Source: an uncultured Prevotella sp. (GTDB lineage Bacteria; Bacteroidota; Bacteroidia; Bacteroidales; Bacteroidaceae). From it: a DNA stretch of 50,300 bases. Made by a program: the position numbers and the translations under genes. How positions within the stretch are numbered: the first letter of the stretch is position 1; the number at the start of each line of letters is the position of its first letter. Below the pieces are notes generated by a model that was not told the origin of the DNA, did no database searches, and saw nothing but the letters and a program-made list of their open reading frames with translations. The stretch covers positions 1-50,300 of the forward strand of contig UQHJ01000009.1 in the NCBI GenBank assembly GCA_900540885.1, written 5' to 3'. Positions 1-8,384 of the stretch are shown piece by piece.

Positions 1-107
1 GATATTCATGTATTTGTTAGTCAAGGCATCGAACCTTGACTAACAAATGCCGACGCGGGGACGCGTCGCCCCCAGGTGAGGGCGCGCCCCCCAATTAGGC
101 AGATAAA
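1..107. repeat. Composite palindromic intergenic repeat, copy A
   Basis: Two modules are visible. The first is a hairpin with arms TTTGTTAGTCAAGG and CCTTGACTAACAAA around a short ATCGAA-type loop. The second is a GC-rich palindromic block around GACGCGGGGACGCGTCGC, followed by CCCAGGTGAGG and a CCAATTAGGCAGATAA tail. Almost the same 107 bases occur in the same orientation at 9150-9257, and inverted parts occur at 4082-4160. No ORF is present, so this is an interspersed, structured repeat upstream of the frd operon. Function unknown. Confidence 0.85.
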
Positions 108-149
108 TAGCAGTTTGTACGTACATAAATCAAAAAAACAAAATATAAA

Positions 150-181
150 CTTGCAAAGACAACCAAAAACTTATAATTTTG
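150..181 (+). promoter_or_regulatory. Candidate promoter of frdCAB
   Basis: A -7 box of the Bacteroidetes type, TAATTTTG, sits at 174-181. A weak -33 element (CTTG at 150-153) lies 20 bases upstream. It would give a 5' leader of about 100 bases before the frdC start at 289. The -7 match is exact to TAnnTTTG; the -33 box is only partial. Confidence 0.6.
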
Positions 182-288
182 CACGGAGAAAGTGTGCATT
201 CCTCATTTATGGGGATAAATGCTACCTTTTCTATCCCTTAATTTTGATAAATTAATAATCTAATAATCAACTTAATTCAAATCATTTT

Positions 289-984
289 ATGTGGTTAACT
301 AACTCATCCATCGGACGGAAGGTTATCATGTCAGTAACTGGCATTGCGCTCATTCTGTTCCTCACATTCCATGGTTGCATGAACTTGGTAGCCCTCTTCT
401 CAGAGGAAGGTTACAATTGGGTATGCGAAATGTTGGGTGCCAATTGGTATGCCGTAGTAGCTACCCTTGGCCTTGCAGCTCTCGTAGCCATCCACTTCAT
501 TTATGCCATCATTCTTACTTTGCAAAACCGCAAAGCTCGTGGTAACAATCGCTATGCCGTAACTTGCAAGCCCGAAAAGGTAGAGTGGGCCTCACAAAAC
601 ATGTTTGTACTCGGTGTAATCGTAGTACTCGGCCTTTTGCTCCACTTGTTCAACTTCTGGTACAATATGATGTTTGCCGAACTCGTTAATGGTGGCATGC
701 CTTTCATCAACGAAGTTTCTTCAGCATCTGATGGTTACGCTATGATTGCTTATACCTTCAGCAATCCCGTATTCACTGTTCTCTACATCATTTGGTTTGT
801 AGCCATTTGGTTCCACATGACTCACGGCTTCTGGAGTGCAATGCAAACACTTGGTTGGAACGGTAAGATCTGGTTCAACCGTTGGCGTTGCATCGGTAAC
901 ATTTACGTTACTATCTTGATGCTCATCTTCCTCGTTGTAGCTCTCAAGTTCGCCTTCTGCGGTGGTGCTTGCTGCGCAGCGTAA
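289..984 (+). CDS. frdC: Fumarate reductase/succinate dehydrogenase cytochrome b subunit
   Basis: This is the membrane anchor of the quinol:fumarate reductase/succinate dehydrogenase complex. It holds heme b and passes electrons between the menaquinone pool and the iron-sulfur subunit. The 231-residue protein has five hydrophobic segments (about 12-34, 55-77, 104-125, 155-176, 200-225). Histidines in or near them (H28, H69, H119, H176, H179) fit the diheme single-subunit anchor of Bacteroidetes. It is the first gene of a C-A-B operon: the flavoprotein follows after a 176-base gap of repeat, then the iron-sulfur gene. The complex probably works as a fumarate reductase in anaerobic succinate formation, but direction cannot be read from sequence. 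The product call is firm; choosing frdC over sdhC is convention. Confidence 0.93.
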   Translation: MWLTNSSIGRKVIMSVTGIALILFLTFHGCMNLVALFSEEGYNWVCEMLGANWYAVVATLGLAALVAIHFIYAIILTLQNRKARGNNRYAVTCKPEKVEWASQNMFVLGVIVVLGLLLHLFNFWYNMMFAELVNGGMPFINEVSSASDGYAMIAYTFSNPVFTVLYIIWFVAIWFHMTHGFWSAMQTLGWNGKIWFNRWRCIGNIYVTILMLIFLVVALKFAFCGGACCAA

Positions 985-1146
985 GGGGCTATGAGTTTAA
1001 TAAGTTTATAGGTTTAATAAGTTTATAGGTTTAATAAGTTTATATAGGTAATAAGGTTAGAATGTTGCTTTATCAACTCATTAAACTTCCTCAACTCATT
1101 AAACAAACTCCCTCAACTCATTAAACTCCCTCAACTCATTAAACTT
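985..1146. repeat. AT-rich inverted-arm repeat, GAGTTTAATAAG family
   Basis: The gap between frdC and frdA holds repeated GTTTAATAAGTTTATAG words in the first half. The second half holds the complementary words CTCAACTCATTAAACT several times. The arms would fold on each other in RNA. The same word family fills the gap at 4937-5099. It lies inside an operon, so it must be transcribed or contain an internal promoter. Confidence 0.8.
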
Positions 1147-1160
1147 TAAAAAATCCAATC

Positions 1161-3137
1161 ATGGCTACTATAGATTCTAAAATACCTCAAGGTCCCGTTT
1201 CAGAAAAGTGGACCAACTATAAGGCTCACCAAAAGCTGGTGAACCCCGCCAACAAGCGTAAGCTTGACATCATCGTTGTAGGTACTGGTTTGGCTGGTGC
1301 CTCTGCAGCTGCCTCACTTGGTGAGATGGGCTTCAAAGTGCTCAATTTCTGCATTCAAGACTCACCCCGTCGTGCACACTCTATCGCTGCACAGGGTGGT
1401 ATCAATGCTGCCAAGAACTATCAGAACGATGGTGACTCAGTATATCGCCTCTTCTACGATACTGTAAAGGGTGGTGACTACCGTGCACGTGAAGCCAACG
1501 TATATCGTTTGGCAGAAGTAAGTGCCAACATCATTGACCAGTGCGTAGCACAGGGTGTACCTTTCGCTCGCGAATACGGCGGTCTTCTTGCTAACCGTTC
1601 ATTCGGTGGTGTGCAAGTAAGCCGTACCTTCTACGCTAAGGGTCAGACAGGTCAGCAGCTCCTCCTCGGTGCTTATTCAGCATTGATGGCACAGGTACAT
1701 GCTGGCACTGTTAAGCTCTACTGCCGTTACGAAATGCAAGACGTTGTAATCATCGACGGTCGTGCACGCGGTATCATTGCTCGCAACCTCATAACTGGTG
1801 AACTTGAGCGTTTCGCAGCTCATGCTGTCGTACTCGCTACGGGTGGTTATGGTAACACCTACTTCCTTTCAACCAACGCAATGGGTTGCAACTGCTCAGC
1901 AGCTATCGCAGCTTATCGTAAGGGTGCTTACTTCGCTAACCCCGCTTACGTACAGATTCACCCCACTTGTATCCCCGTTCACGGCGACAAGCAGTCTAAG
2001 CTCACGCTTATGTCAGAGTCATTGCGTAACGATGGTCGTATTTGGGTGCCCAAGAAGAAGGAAGATGCTATCAAGCTCCAGAAGGGTGAGTTGAAGCCTA
2101 CTGACATCAATGAAGCTGACCGCGACTACTACCTCGAGCGTCGTTACCCTGCATTCGGTAACCTCGTACCTCGTGACGTAGCTTCTCGTGCTGCTAAGGA
2201 ACGTTGCGATGCTGGTTTCGGTGTTAACAACACTGGTCTCGCCGTTTACCTCGACTTCACTGAAGCTATCGGCCGTCTTGGCATCGACGTAGTACTTCAG
2301 CGTTACGGCAACCTCTTCGATATGTACGAAGAGATCACCGACGTTAAGCCCGGTGAAGTAGTTCGTAAGGGTGACGACGGTATCGAATATACCAACCCGA
2401 TGATGATCTACCCCGCTATCCACTACACAATGGGTGGCCTTTGGGTTGACTACGAACTCTCTACTAACATTCCTGGCCTCTTCGCTATTGGTGAGTGCAA
2501 CTTCTCTGACCACGGTGCAAACCGCCTTGGTGCTTCAGCCCTTATGCAAGGTTTGGCCGACGGTTACTTCGTATTGCCTTACACTATTCAGAACTACCTC
2601 AGCGACCAGATTACTGTACCTCGCTTCAGCACCGACCTCCCCGAGTTCGTTGCTGCTGAAAAGGCCGTTAAGGAACACATCGACCACCTCCTCAAGATCA
2701 ACGGTAAGAAGTCTGTTGATAGTATCCACAAGGAATTGGGTCACATTATGTGGGAATACGCTGGTATGGCACGTTCTAAGGAAGGCCTCCAGACAGCACT
2801 CGCTAAGCTCAAGGAAATCCGTAAGGAATTTGAGACCAACCTCTTCGTTCCCCACATCGATGGCGTTAACGTTGAGCTCGACAAGGCTATCCGCTTGAAC
2901 GACTTCATCACAATGGGTCAGCTTATCGCTATCGATGCCCTTCACCGTGAAGAAAGCTGCGGTGGTCACTTCCGCGTTGAACACCAGACAGAGGAAGGCG
3001 AAGCTAAGCGTGACGATAAGAACTGCTTCTACGTTTCATGCTGGGAATACCAGGGTGAAGACAAGGATCCTGTTAAGTACGAAGAGCCCCTCAAGTACGA
3101 AGCAATCGAAGTAAAAACCCGTAACTACAAGAATTAA
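1161..3137 (+). CDS. frdA: Fumarate reductase/succinate dehydrogenase flavoprotein subunit
   Basis: This is the catalytic subunit that interconverts fumarate and succinate on covalently bound FAD, on the cytoplasmic face of the membrane. The 658-residue protein has the dinucleotide-binding motif GTGLAG at 41-46. The motif RAHSIAAQGG follows, where H73 is the expected FAD-attachment histidine. The length matches the large Bacteroidetes/epsilonproteobacterial form. Codon choice is strongly biased (CGT, GGT, AAG), as expected of a highly expressed gene. The start is the ATG after the repeat; the iron-sulfur gene starts 6 bases after its stop, so the two are probably co-translated. Function is well supported by motifs and operon. 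Confidence 0.96.
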   Translation: MATIDSKIPQGPVSEKWTNYKAHQKLVNPANKRKLDIIVVGTGLAGASAAASLGEMGFKVLNFCIQDSPRRAHSIAAQGGINAAKNYQNDGDSVYRLFYDTVKGGDYRAREANVYRLAEVSANIIDQCVAQGVPFAREYGGLLANRSFGGVQVSRTFYAKGQTGQQLLLGAYSALMAQVHAGTVKLYCRYEMQDVVIIDGRARGIIARNLITGELERFAAHAVVLATGGYGNTYFLSTNAMGCNCSAAIAAYRKGAYFANPAYVQIHPTCIPVHGDKQSKLTLMSESLRNDGRIWVPKKKEDAIKLQKGELKPTDINEADRDYYLERRYPAFGNLVPRDVASRAAKERCDAGFGVNNTGLAVYLDFTEAIGRLGIDVVLQRYGNLFDMYEEITDVKPGEVVRKGDDGIEYTNPMMIYPAIHYTMGGLWVDYELSTNIPGLFAIGECNFSDHGANRLGASALMQGLADGYFVLPYTIQNYLSDQITVPRFSTDLPEFVAAEKAVKEHIDHLLKINGKKSVDSIHKELGHIMWEYAGMARSKEGLQTALAKLKEIRKEFETNLFVPHIDGVNVELDKAIRLNDFITMGQLIAIDALHREESCGGHFRVEHQTEEGEAKRDDKNCFYVSCWEYQGEDKDPVKYEEPLKYEAIEVKTRNYKN

Positions 3138-3143
3138 TAAGCC

Positions 3144-3902
3144 ATGGCTAAGAACATATCTTTTACAATTAAGTATTGGAAGCAAAATGGCCCCAAAGAT
3201 GCGGGTCACTTCGACACACGTGAGATGCATGACATCCCCGATGACACTTCATTCCTCGAAATGCTCGACATCCTTAACGAAGAACTCGTTGAGGAGGGCA
3301 AGGAGCCTTTCGTATTCGACCACGACTGTCGTGAAGGCATCTGCGGTATGTGTTCACTCTATATCAACGGTACTCCTCACGGTAAGACCGAGGCAGGTGC
3401 AACAACTTGCCAACTCTACATGCGTCGTTTCAATGACGGCGATGTAATCACGGTTGAACCTTGGCGTTCTGCTGCATTCCCCGTTATCAAGGACTGCATG
3501 GTAGACCGTTCAGCATTCGATAAGATTCAAGCAGCTGGTGGTTACATCAGCGTACGCACAGGTGCTCCTCAGGACGCTAACGCTATCCTTATCCCTAAGC
3601 AAGACGCTGACGAGGCTATGGACTGCGCTACTTGCATCGGTTGTGGTGCTTGCGTTGCAGCATGTAAGAATGGTTCTGCTATGTTGTTCGTAAGTTCTAA
3701 GGTAAGCCAGTTTGCCCTCCTTCCCCAAGGTCGCCCCGAAGCTGCAAAGCGTGCTAAGGCCATGGTAGCTAAGATGGACGAACTCGGTTTCGGTAACTGC
3801 ACCAACACTCGTGCTTGCGAGGCTGTTTGTCCTAAGAATGAGTCTATCTCTAACATTGCCCGCTTGAACCGTGAGTTCATCAAGGCTAAGTTAGCTGACT
3901 AA
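3144..3902 (+). CDS. frdB: Fumarate reductase/succinate dehydrogenase iron-sulfur subunit
   Basis: This subunit carries electrons between the FAD subunit and the heme b anchor through three Fe-S clusters. The 252-residue protein shows the N-terminal plant-ferredoxin type 2Fe-2S cysteines (CREGICGMC and a later TTC). The C-terminal cluster motif CATCIGCGACVAAC and a third set, CTNTRACEAVCP, are also present. It closes the frdCAB operon and is followed by a strong hairpin terminator at 3981-4020. Nothing is missing from the family pattern. Confidence 0.96.
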   Translation: MAKNISFTIKYWKQNGPKDAGHFDTREMHDIPDDTSFLEMLDILNEELVEEGKEPFVFDHDCREGICGMCSLYINGTPHGKTEAGATTCQLYMRRFNDGDVITVEPWRSAAFPVIKDCMVDRSAFDKIQAAGGYISVRTGAPQDANAILIPKQDADEAMDCATCIGCGACVAACKNGSAMLFVSSKVSQFALLPQGRPEAAKRAKAMVAKMDELGFGNCTNTRACEAVCPKNESISNIARLNREFIKAKLAD

Positions 3903-3980
3903 TAAAACATAAAAATAAGACGAGGCCGATTACACTTTAATATTTGCCTTTTTATAACAAACGGCCACGCCTTTTCATAC

Positions 3981-4020
3981 AACGCGCTGCAAAGTTCAAA
4001 TGCTTTGTAGCGCGTTTTTT
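3981..4020 (+). terminator. Rho-independent terminator of frdCAB
   Basis: Arms AACGCGCTGCAAAG (3981-3994) and CTTTGTAGCGCGTT (4003-4016) are almost perfectly complementary around an eight-base loop and run into six Ts. It lies 79 bases after the frdB stop. The shape is textbook for an intrinsic terminator. Confidence 0.88.
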
Positions 4021-4054
4021 GCATTTGATATTGTTTGGGCTCTGTGACACCACG

Positions 4055-4252
4055 CGCGTCCTCACCTGGGGGCGACGCAAGCTCACCTGGGGGCGACGCG
4101 TCCCCGCGTCGGCATTTGTTAGTCAAGGCTCGATGCCTTGACTAACAAATACATGAATATCAATATTTCAAGTATTGCCAACTTGGGGTATCGAACCCCA
4201 AGTTGGCAATGCCGACGCGGGGACGCGTCGCCCCCAGGTGAGGACGCGTTTA
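4055..4252. repeat. Composite palindromic repeat, double copy B
   Basis: Two hairpin modules lie head to head. The first has arms built on TTTGTTAGTCAAGGC, as in copy A but inverted. The second has arms TTGCCAACTTGGGG and CCCCAAGTTGGCAA. Each is bordered on its outer side by the GACGCGGGGACGCGTCGC block and the CCCAGGTGAG motif, so the whole is a roughly 165-base imperfect palindrome centred near 4165. The same pair of modules recurs at 9057-9257. It separates the frd terminator from the lrp promoter repeats. Confidence 0.85.
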
Positions 4253-4263
4253 TGACATTAGGA

Positions 4264-4417
4264 CGCGCGGCTCGGAAATGAAAATGAAAGTTTTTAGGAC
4301 TTTCATTTTGCATTTCGCTCGCCTTGCACTCCTCTGCTTCGCGAAGGTAGGCTGCGGCTCGGAAATGAAAATGAAAGTTTTTGGGACTTTCATTTTGCAT
4401 TTCGCTCGCCTTGCACT
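4264..4417 (+). repeat. Tandem pair of promoter-bearing hairpin repeats
   Basis: Two direct copies (about 4267-4332 and 4352-4417) share the order CGGCTCGGAAATGAAAATG, a hairpin GAAAGTTTTTnGGACTTTC, then CATTTCGCTCGCCTTGCACT. The second copy runs straight into the -7 box TACCTTTG of the lrp promoter. The first has a degraded version at that place (CCTCTGCTTCG). Related sequence lies between dnaX and rpoN at 43171-43345. Confidence 0.75.
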
Positions 4418-4424
4418 ACCTTTG
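4394..4424 (+). promoter_or_regulatory. Promoter of the lrp-like gene
   Basis: TTTG at 4394-4397, 19 bases, then TACCTTTG at 4417-4424 match the Bacteroidetes -33/-7 consensus. The gene starts 42 bases after the -7 box. The promoter lies inside the second copy of the hairpin repeat. Confidence 0.78.
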
Positions 4425-4465
4425 CATACAATAATAACACTAAAGATAAACATATCAGTATCAAT

Positions 4466-4936
4466 ATGGAAAAGGTTGATCAGCTGGACCTTAAGATCTT
4501 AAAAATCATTTCGGTGAATGCACGTATCCCATTCAAAGATGTGGCTGCTGTGTGTGGCGTATCGCGCGCTGCTATTCACCAACGCGTTCAGCGCCTTATT
4601 GAAGCTGGGGTCATTACAGGCTCTGGCTACAACGTTTGCCCGAAAAGCATTGGCTATAGCACTTGTACTTACGTCGGTATTAAATTGGAACGCGGCTCTA
4701 TGTATAAAGGTGTGGCCGAACAATTGGAAAAGATTCCCGAAATCGTTGAATGTCATTTTACCACTGGTCCGTACACCATGCTCGTTAAACTCTATTCTCG
4801 CGATAATGAACACCTCATGGACTTGCTCAATAACCACATTCAAGAGATTCACGGTGTTATCTCGACCGAAACGCTTATTTCACTCGAACAAAGCATTAGT
4901 CGGAGCGTACCCGTTGTGATTGAACAAGAAGATTGA
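4466..4936 (+). CDS. Lrp/AsnC-family transcriptional regulator
   Basis: A 156-residue regulator of the feast/famine family, probably binding DNA as a dimer or octamer in response to an amino acid. An N-terminal winged-helix region (about 5-60, with DLKILKIISVNARIPFKDVA and SRAAIHQRVQRL) is followed by a RAM ligand-binding domain (about 70-145). It has its own promoter on the repeat upstream and stands alone between repeats, so its targets and effector are not revealed by context. Length and domain order are typical. Family call is firm, specificity unknown. Confidence 0.92.
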   Translation: MEKVDQLDLKILKIISVNARIPFKDVAAVCGVSRAAIHQRVQRLIEAGVITGSGYNVCPKSIGYSTCTYVGIKLERGSMYKGVAEQLEKIPEIVECHFTTGPYTMLVKLYSRDNEHLMDLLNNHIQEIHGVISTETLISLEQSISRSVPVVIEQED

Positions 4937-5099
4937 GTTTAATGAGTTTAATAAGTTTTGAGTTTAATTAGTTTAATGAGTTTATTAGTTTAATGAGTGC
5001 CTAAAAAGTCACGGCCAATAAAAATTAAACTCATTAAACTAATTAAACCCATTAAACTTATTAAACTCACTAAACTCATTAAACTCAAAACTTAAACTC
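4937..5099. repeat. Long imperfect inverted repeat, GAGTTTAATGAG family
   Basis: The left half repeats GAGTTTAATGAGTTTAATAAG; the right half repeats the complement (AAACTCATTAAACT). The turn lies around 5000-5020 near CTAAAAAGTCACGGCC. Folded as RNA, this would give a stem of about 65 bases with many mismatches. It uses the same words as 985-1146. Confidence 0.8.
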
Positions 5100-5101
5100 T
5101 T

Positions 5102-5404
5102 ATGACCCTTACTGGCGCCCTTATAGGATTGGGCACCTTCTTAATAATTGGCTTGTTCCACCCCATTGTAATAAAGGCCGAATACTATACGGGCACTCGC
5201 TTTTGGTGGGTGTTTTTACTTGTAGGATTGGGTTGCATCGTTGCAGCACTGTTTATTCATAACGTGTTGGCAAGCGCATTGGTTGGGGTAACAGGCTTTT
5301 CGTGTTTATGGTCCATACTCGAACTCTTTGAACAGCGTACAAGAGTTGACAAAGGGTGGTTCGCTGCAGGACCAGGACATCAACCCAAAAAACTCAAGAA
5401 GTAA
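5102..5404 (+). CDS. DUF4491-type small membrane protein
   Basis: A 100-residue protein with three predicted membrane helices (about 5-22, 36-56, 58-76) and a short basic C-terminal tail. The pattern TGALIGLGTFLIIGLFHPIV followed by KAEYYTG matches the DUF4491 family common in gut Bacteroidales, which has no known function. Its stop overlaps the next start as TAATG, so the downstream hydrolase is probably translationally coupled to it. Family recognition is from memory of the N-terminal pattern. Confidence 0.8.
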   Translation: MTLTGALIGLGTFLIIGLFHPIVIKAEYYTGTRFWWVFLLVGLGCIVAALFIHNVLASALVGVTGFSCLWSILELFEQRTRVDKGWFAAGPGHQPKKLKK

Positions 5405-7119
5405 TGAACTGTCGTAAGCCTATTATTGGCATAACAGGTAATTATAATGACAGCGAGTTAAAACTCCTACCTGGCTACTTTCGCTCAGTCGAAGCTGCTG
5501 GAGGCATGCCCGTAGTCATTCCACCCCGTCGTAAGGCAAATGCTGAAGCCATTGATGCTATACTGAATGGCATTGATGGCTTATTGCTTTCGGGGGGGGC
5601 AGACATCAACCCTATTCTTTTAAACGAAGACCCTGTTCCTGCCCTTCATGGCATTAATCGTGAACGCGATGAGTGGGAATTGGCCTTGACGCAAGCAGCC
5701 TATACGCACCAAGTGCCCATGTTGGGCATTTGTCGTGGCATACAAGTACTGGCAGCAGCCTTAGGGGGCAGCGTGATGCAAGACATACAGACCTCCTTGC
5801 CTAACACCTCGCTTATTAAGCATTCACAAGATGCAGATAGAGGCGTGGCAACTCACTTTGTGGAGGCTGAGGCCGATAGCACCATAGCAAGCCTCTTGGG
5901 ACGACGCTTTGCCGTCAACTCCTTTCACCACCAAGCGGTGGACGAGGCAGGCCCGCGCTTTCGCGTAACTGCACGTTCGGCCGACGGCGTGGTTGAGGCG
6001 ATGGAGAGCGTAGAAATGAAGGATATCATCGGTGTACAATGGCACCCAGAGTGCTTCCTACTTGACGATGATGACTGTATGATGCCGCTCTTTCGTCATT
6101 TTGTGCAGTGTGCACAGTCGTTCGCTGCGGCCAAATGGGTACACACACACGTACTCACGCTTGACTCTCACTGCGACACACCGATGTTCTTCGATAAAGG
6201 TGTAGAACTTACCCGTCGTGATCCACAGATCCTGGTCGACTTTGTCAAAATGCGCGAAGGCCACCTCAATGCCACCAATATGGTGGCCTACATTCCACAG
6301 GGCGACAATACGCCTGCGGCAGCTGCTGAAGCTACGGCTATGGCGCAACGCTTGCTCGACGAGATAGAACAGCGTGTCAGTGCAGCCCCCGATGTGGCTT
6401 TGGCGCACACACCAACCGACCTCTATCGCAATAAGCGCAACAATGTATTATCTGTAATGCGCGGTATAGAGAATGGCTATGCTTTGGGCTACGACCTTGC
6501 TAACGTGGCACACTTCGCTCGTATGGGACTCACTTACATCACTTTGTGTCACAATGGTGACAATGCCATCTGCGACTCTGCTCGTCGTTCCTCACAGACG
6601 CATGGTGGACTCTCGGACTTTGGGCGAGAGGTGGTGCGTGAGATGAATCGCTGCGGACTGATGGTAGATCTCAGTCATGCAGCCGAAACGTCCTTTTACG
6701 ATGCATTAGAAGTGAGCCAAACGCCCATCGTTTGTTCACACGCCTCCAGTCGTGCCCTGTGTAATCACCCACGCAATTTGACTGACGACCAACTTCGTGC
6801 CTTAGCTCAAGCGGGTGGTGTGGCGCAAGTCACGCTCTATCATGGCTTTCTCCGTTTAGAAGAGGAGGGTGTACCAGCAACGCTTGACGATGCCGTGCGT
6901 CACCTGCTTCACATGATAGACGTAGCGGGTATTGACCATGTGGGCATTGGCACTGACTTTGACGGCGACGGTGGTATTATGGGTTGTGCCAACGCCAGTG
7001 AATTGATTAACTTTACGCGTCGCCTCTTGGCTGAAGGCCTTTCGATTGACGACCTTGAAAAGGTGTGGGGCGGCAATTGGCTGCGTGTGATGCAGCAGGT
7101 GCAGATGATGAGTTGTTAG
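5404..7119 (+). CDS. Fusion: C26 gamma-glutamyl hydrolase-like domain + M19 dipeptidase
   Basis: A 571-residue two-domain hydrolase, placed on the ATG that overlaps the upstream stop (TAATG); a longer frame reading adds 16 residues inside the upstream gene and is unlikely. Residues 1-240 form a class I glutamine-amidotransferase-like peptidase C26 domain. Its nucleophile elbow is LGICRG (C110) and its His/Glu pair is in QWHPE (H214, E216), as in gamma-glutamyl-GABA hydrolases. Residues 250-571 are a membrane-dipeptidase (M19) domain, starting with DSHCDTP (H256, D258 as zinc ligands) and containing VDLSHA and GTDFDGDGG. Together they could cleave a gamma-glutamyl peptide and then the released dipeptide, as in glutathione or peptidoglycan-peptide breakdown. 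No signal peptide is seen, so it is probably cytosolic. Domains are sure, substrate is inference. Confidence 0.9.
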   Translation: MNCRKPIIGITGNYNDSELKLLPGYFRSVEAAGGMPVVIPPRRKANAEAIDAILNGIDGLLLSGGADINPILLNEDPVPALHGINRERDEWELALTQAAYTHQVPMLGICRGIQVLAAALGGSVMQDIQTSLPNTSLIKHSQDADRGVATHFVEAEADSTIASLLGRRFAVNSFHHQAVDEAGPRFRVTARSADGVVEAMESVEMKDIIGVQWHPECFLLDDDDCMMPLFRHFVQCAQSFAAAKWVHTHVLTLDSHCDTPMFFDKGVELTRRDPQILVDFVKMREGHLNATNMVAYIPQGDNTPAAAAEATAMAQRLLDEIEQRVSAAPDVALAHTPTDLYRNKRNNVLSVMRGIENGYALGYDLANVAHFARMGLTYITLCHNGDNAICDSARRSSQTHGGLSDFGREVVREMNRCGLMVDLSHAAETSFYDALEVSQTPIVCSHASSRALCNHPRNLTDDQLRALAQAGGVAQVTLYHGFLRLEEEGVPATLDDAVRHLLHMIDVAGIDHVGIGTDFDGDGGIMGCANASELINFTRRLLAEGLSIDDLEKVWGGNWLRVMQQVQMMSC

Positions 7120-7354
7120 GTTAACAAGTTGACAAGTTAACAAGTTGATGAGTTAACAAGTTGACAAGTTAACAAGTTGACAAGTTAACAAGTTGACGAG
7201 TTAACAAGTTGACGAGTTAGCAAGTTGACGAGTTAACAAGTTGACGAGTTAACAAGTTGACGAGTTAACAAGTTGACGAGTTAACAAGTTGACGAGTTAA
7301 CAAGTTGACGAGTTAACAAGTTGACAAGTTAACAAGTTGACGAGTTAACAAGTT
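7119..7354. repeat. Tandem array of a 16-base unit
   Basis: About 14 head-to-tail copies of TTAACAAGTTGACGAG, with GACAAG and GATGAG variants, fill nearly the whole gap between the fusion hydrolase and the M28 lipoprotein. Shorter or inverted pieces of the same word set occur at 28800, 35024-35186, 40404-40546 and 41245-41285. The copies differ at one or two positions. No ORF crosses it. Confidence 0.92.
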
Positions 7355-7391
7355 CAGACGACTTCAACATAAGAAATAAAGAAATACAGAA

Positions 7392-8378
7392 ATGCGAAAT
7401 CTATTTATACTTCTAACAATGGCTTTGGCTCTCTTCTCGTGTAAGAGTCAAAAGAACACCGACCCGGCTACGGAGCAAGACACGATAGCCGTTACGCAGG
7501 TGCAGTTCAATGCCGACTCAGCCTATGCTTCCGTTGAGAAGCAATGCAGTTTTGGCCCCCGTGTGCCCAACTCTACGGCACACCAACAATGTGGTGATTA
7601 CATCGTAGATGCCTTTAAGCGTCTTGGCCTCAGCGTAATCGAACAGAAGGCTGACCTCAAGGCTTGGGACGGCACAGTGCTCAAATCGCGCAATATCATT
7701 GCGGCCTATCGTCCTGAACTTACTGACCGCATCATCATCTGTACGCACTGGGAAAGCCGTCCTTGGGCCGATGCCGACCCCGACTCTTCACTTCATCACC
7801 AACCCGTTATGGCGGCCAATGATGGTGCCAGCGGAGTGGCTGTTATGCTCGAAGTAGCACGCCACCTAAGTGAACTGAAGCCTAACGTGGGCATAGACTT
7901 CATCTGTTTCGACTCTGAGGACTATGGTGCCCCTTATTGGGCTGAGGACAAAGCACCTCAAGATGGATCAGATTGGTGTCTTGGTTCGCAATACTGGGCA
8001 CGCCACCCACACGTGAAGGATTACAAAGCACGCTGTGGCATATTGCTCGACATGGTGGGTGGACAAGATGCTCGCTTCGCCTATGAGGGGGTAAGTTTGC
8101 GTTACGCACGTGATGTCGTGGTGCAGCTTTGGGACGCTGCCACGCGTGCGAAGGCCGACAACCTATTCCAAGCCATTGAAGGCGGATATGCGCAGGACGA
8201 CCATGTGCCGATGAACGAGATTGCGGGTATTCCTACCATTGACGTGATACCTTTCCTTGAGGGGGAACATAGCTTTGGCGTTACTTGGCACACGACGAAC
8301 GACACGCCTCAAAACATTTCAAAAGAGACGCTACGTGGTGTAGGCCAAACTTTATTGCAATATATTTCTGAACAGTGA
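7392..8378 (+). CDS. M28-family lipoprotein, probable glutaminyl-peptide cyclotransferase or aminopeptidase
   Basis: A 328-residue zinc hydrolase-fold protein with a lipoprotein signal (hydrophobic stretch, then LFSC with C17 as the lipidated cysteine), so it should face the periplasm or cell surface. Metal-site candidates are D144 in NDGASG, E177 in SEDYG and H300 in WHTTND. THWESRPWADAD and the DDHVP segment (269-273) resemble the glutaminyl-cyclase branch of M28 seen in oral Bacteroidetes. Such enzymes form N-terminal pyroglutamate on exported proteins after signal-peptide cleavage. At least one protein in this window (the FISUMP protein at 29990) is predicted to start with Gln after cleavage. 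The M28 fold is clear; cyclase rather than peptidase activity is inference. Confidence 0.85.
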   Translation: MRNLFILLTMALALFSCKSQKNTDPATEQDTIAVTQVQFNADSAYASVEKQCSFGPRVPNSTAHQQCGDYIVDAFKRLGLSVIEQKADLKAWDGTVLKSRNIIAAYRPELTDRIIICTHWESRPWADADPDSSLHHQPVMAANDGASGVAVMLEVARHLSELKPNVGIDFICFDSEDYGAPYWAEDKAPQDGSDWCLGSQYWARHPHVKDYKARCGILLDMVGGQDARFAYEGVSLRYARDVVVQLWDAATRAKADNLFQAIEGGYAQDDHVPMNEIAGIPTIDVIPFLEGEHSFGVTWHTTNDTPQNISKETLRGVGQTLLQYISEQ

Positions 8379-8384
8379 TACGAT

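Noticed and set aside
7119..7354. Possible CRISPR array
   Set aside because: The 16-base units are contiguous without spacers, and no cas genes are present.
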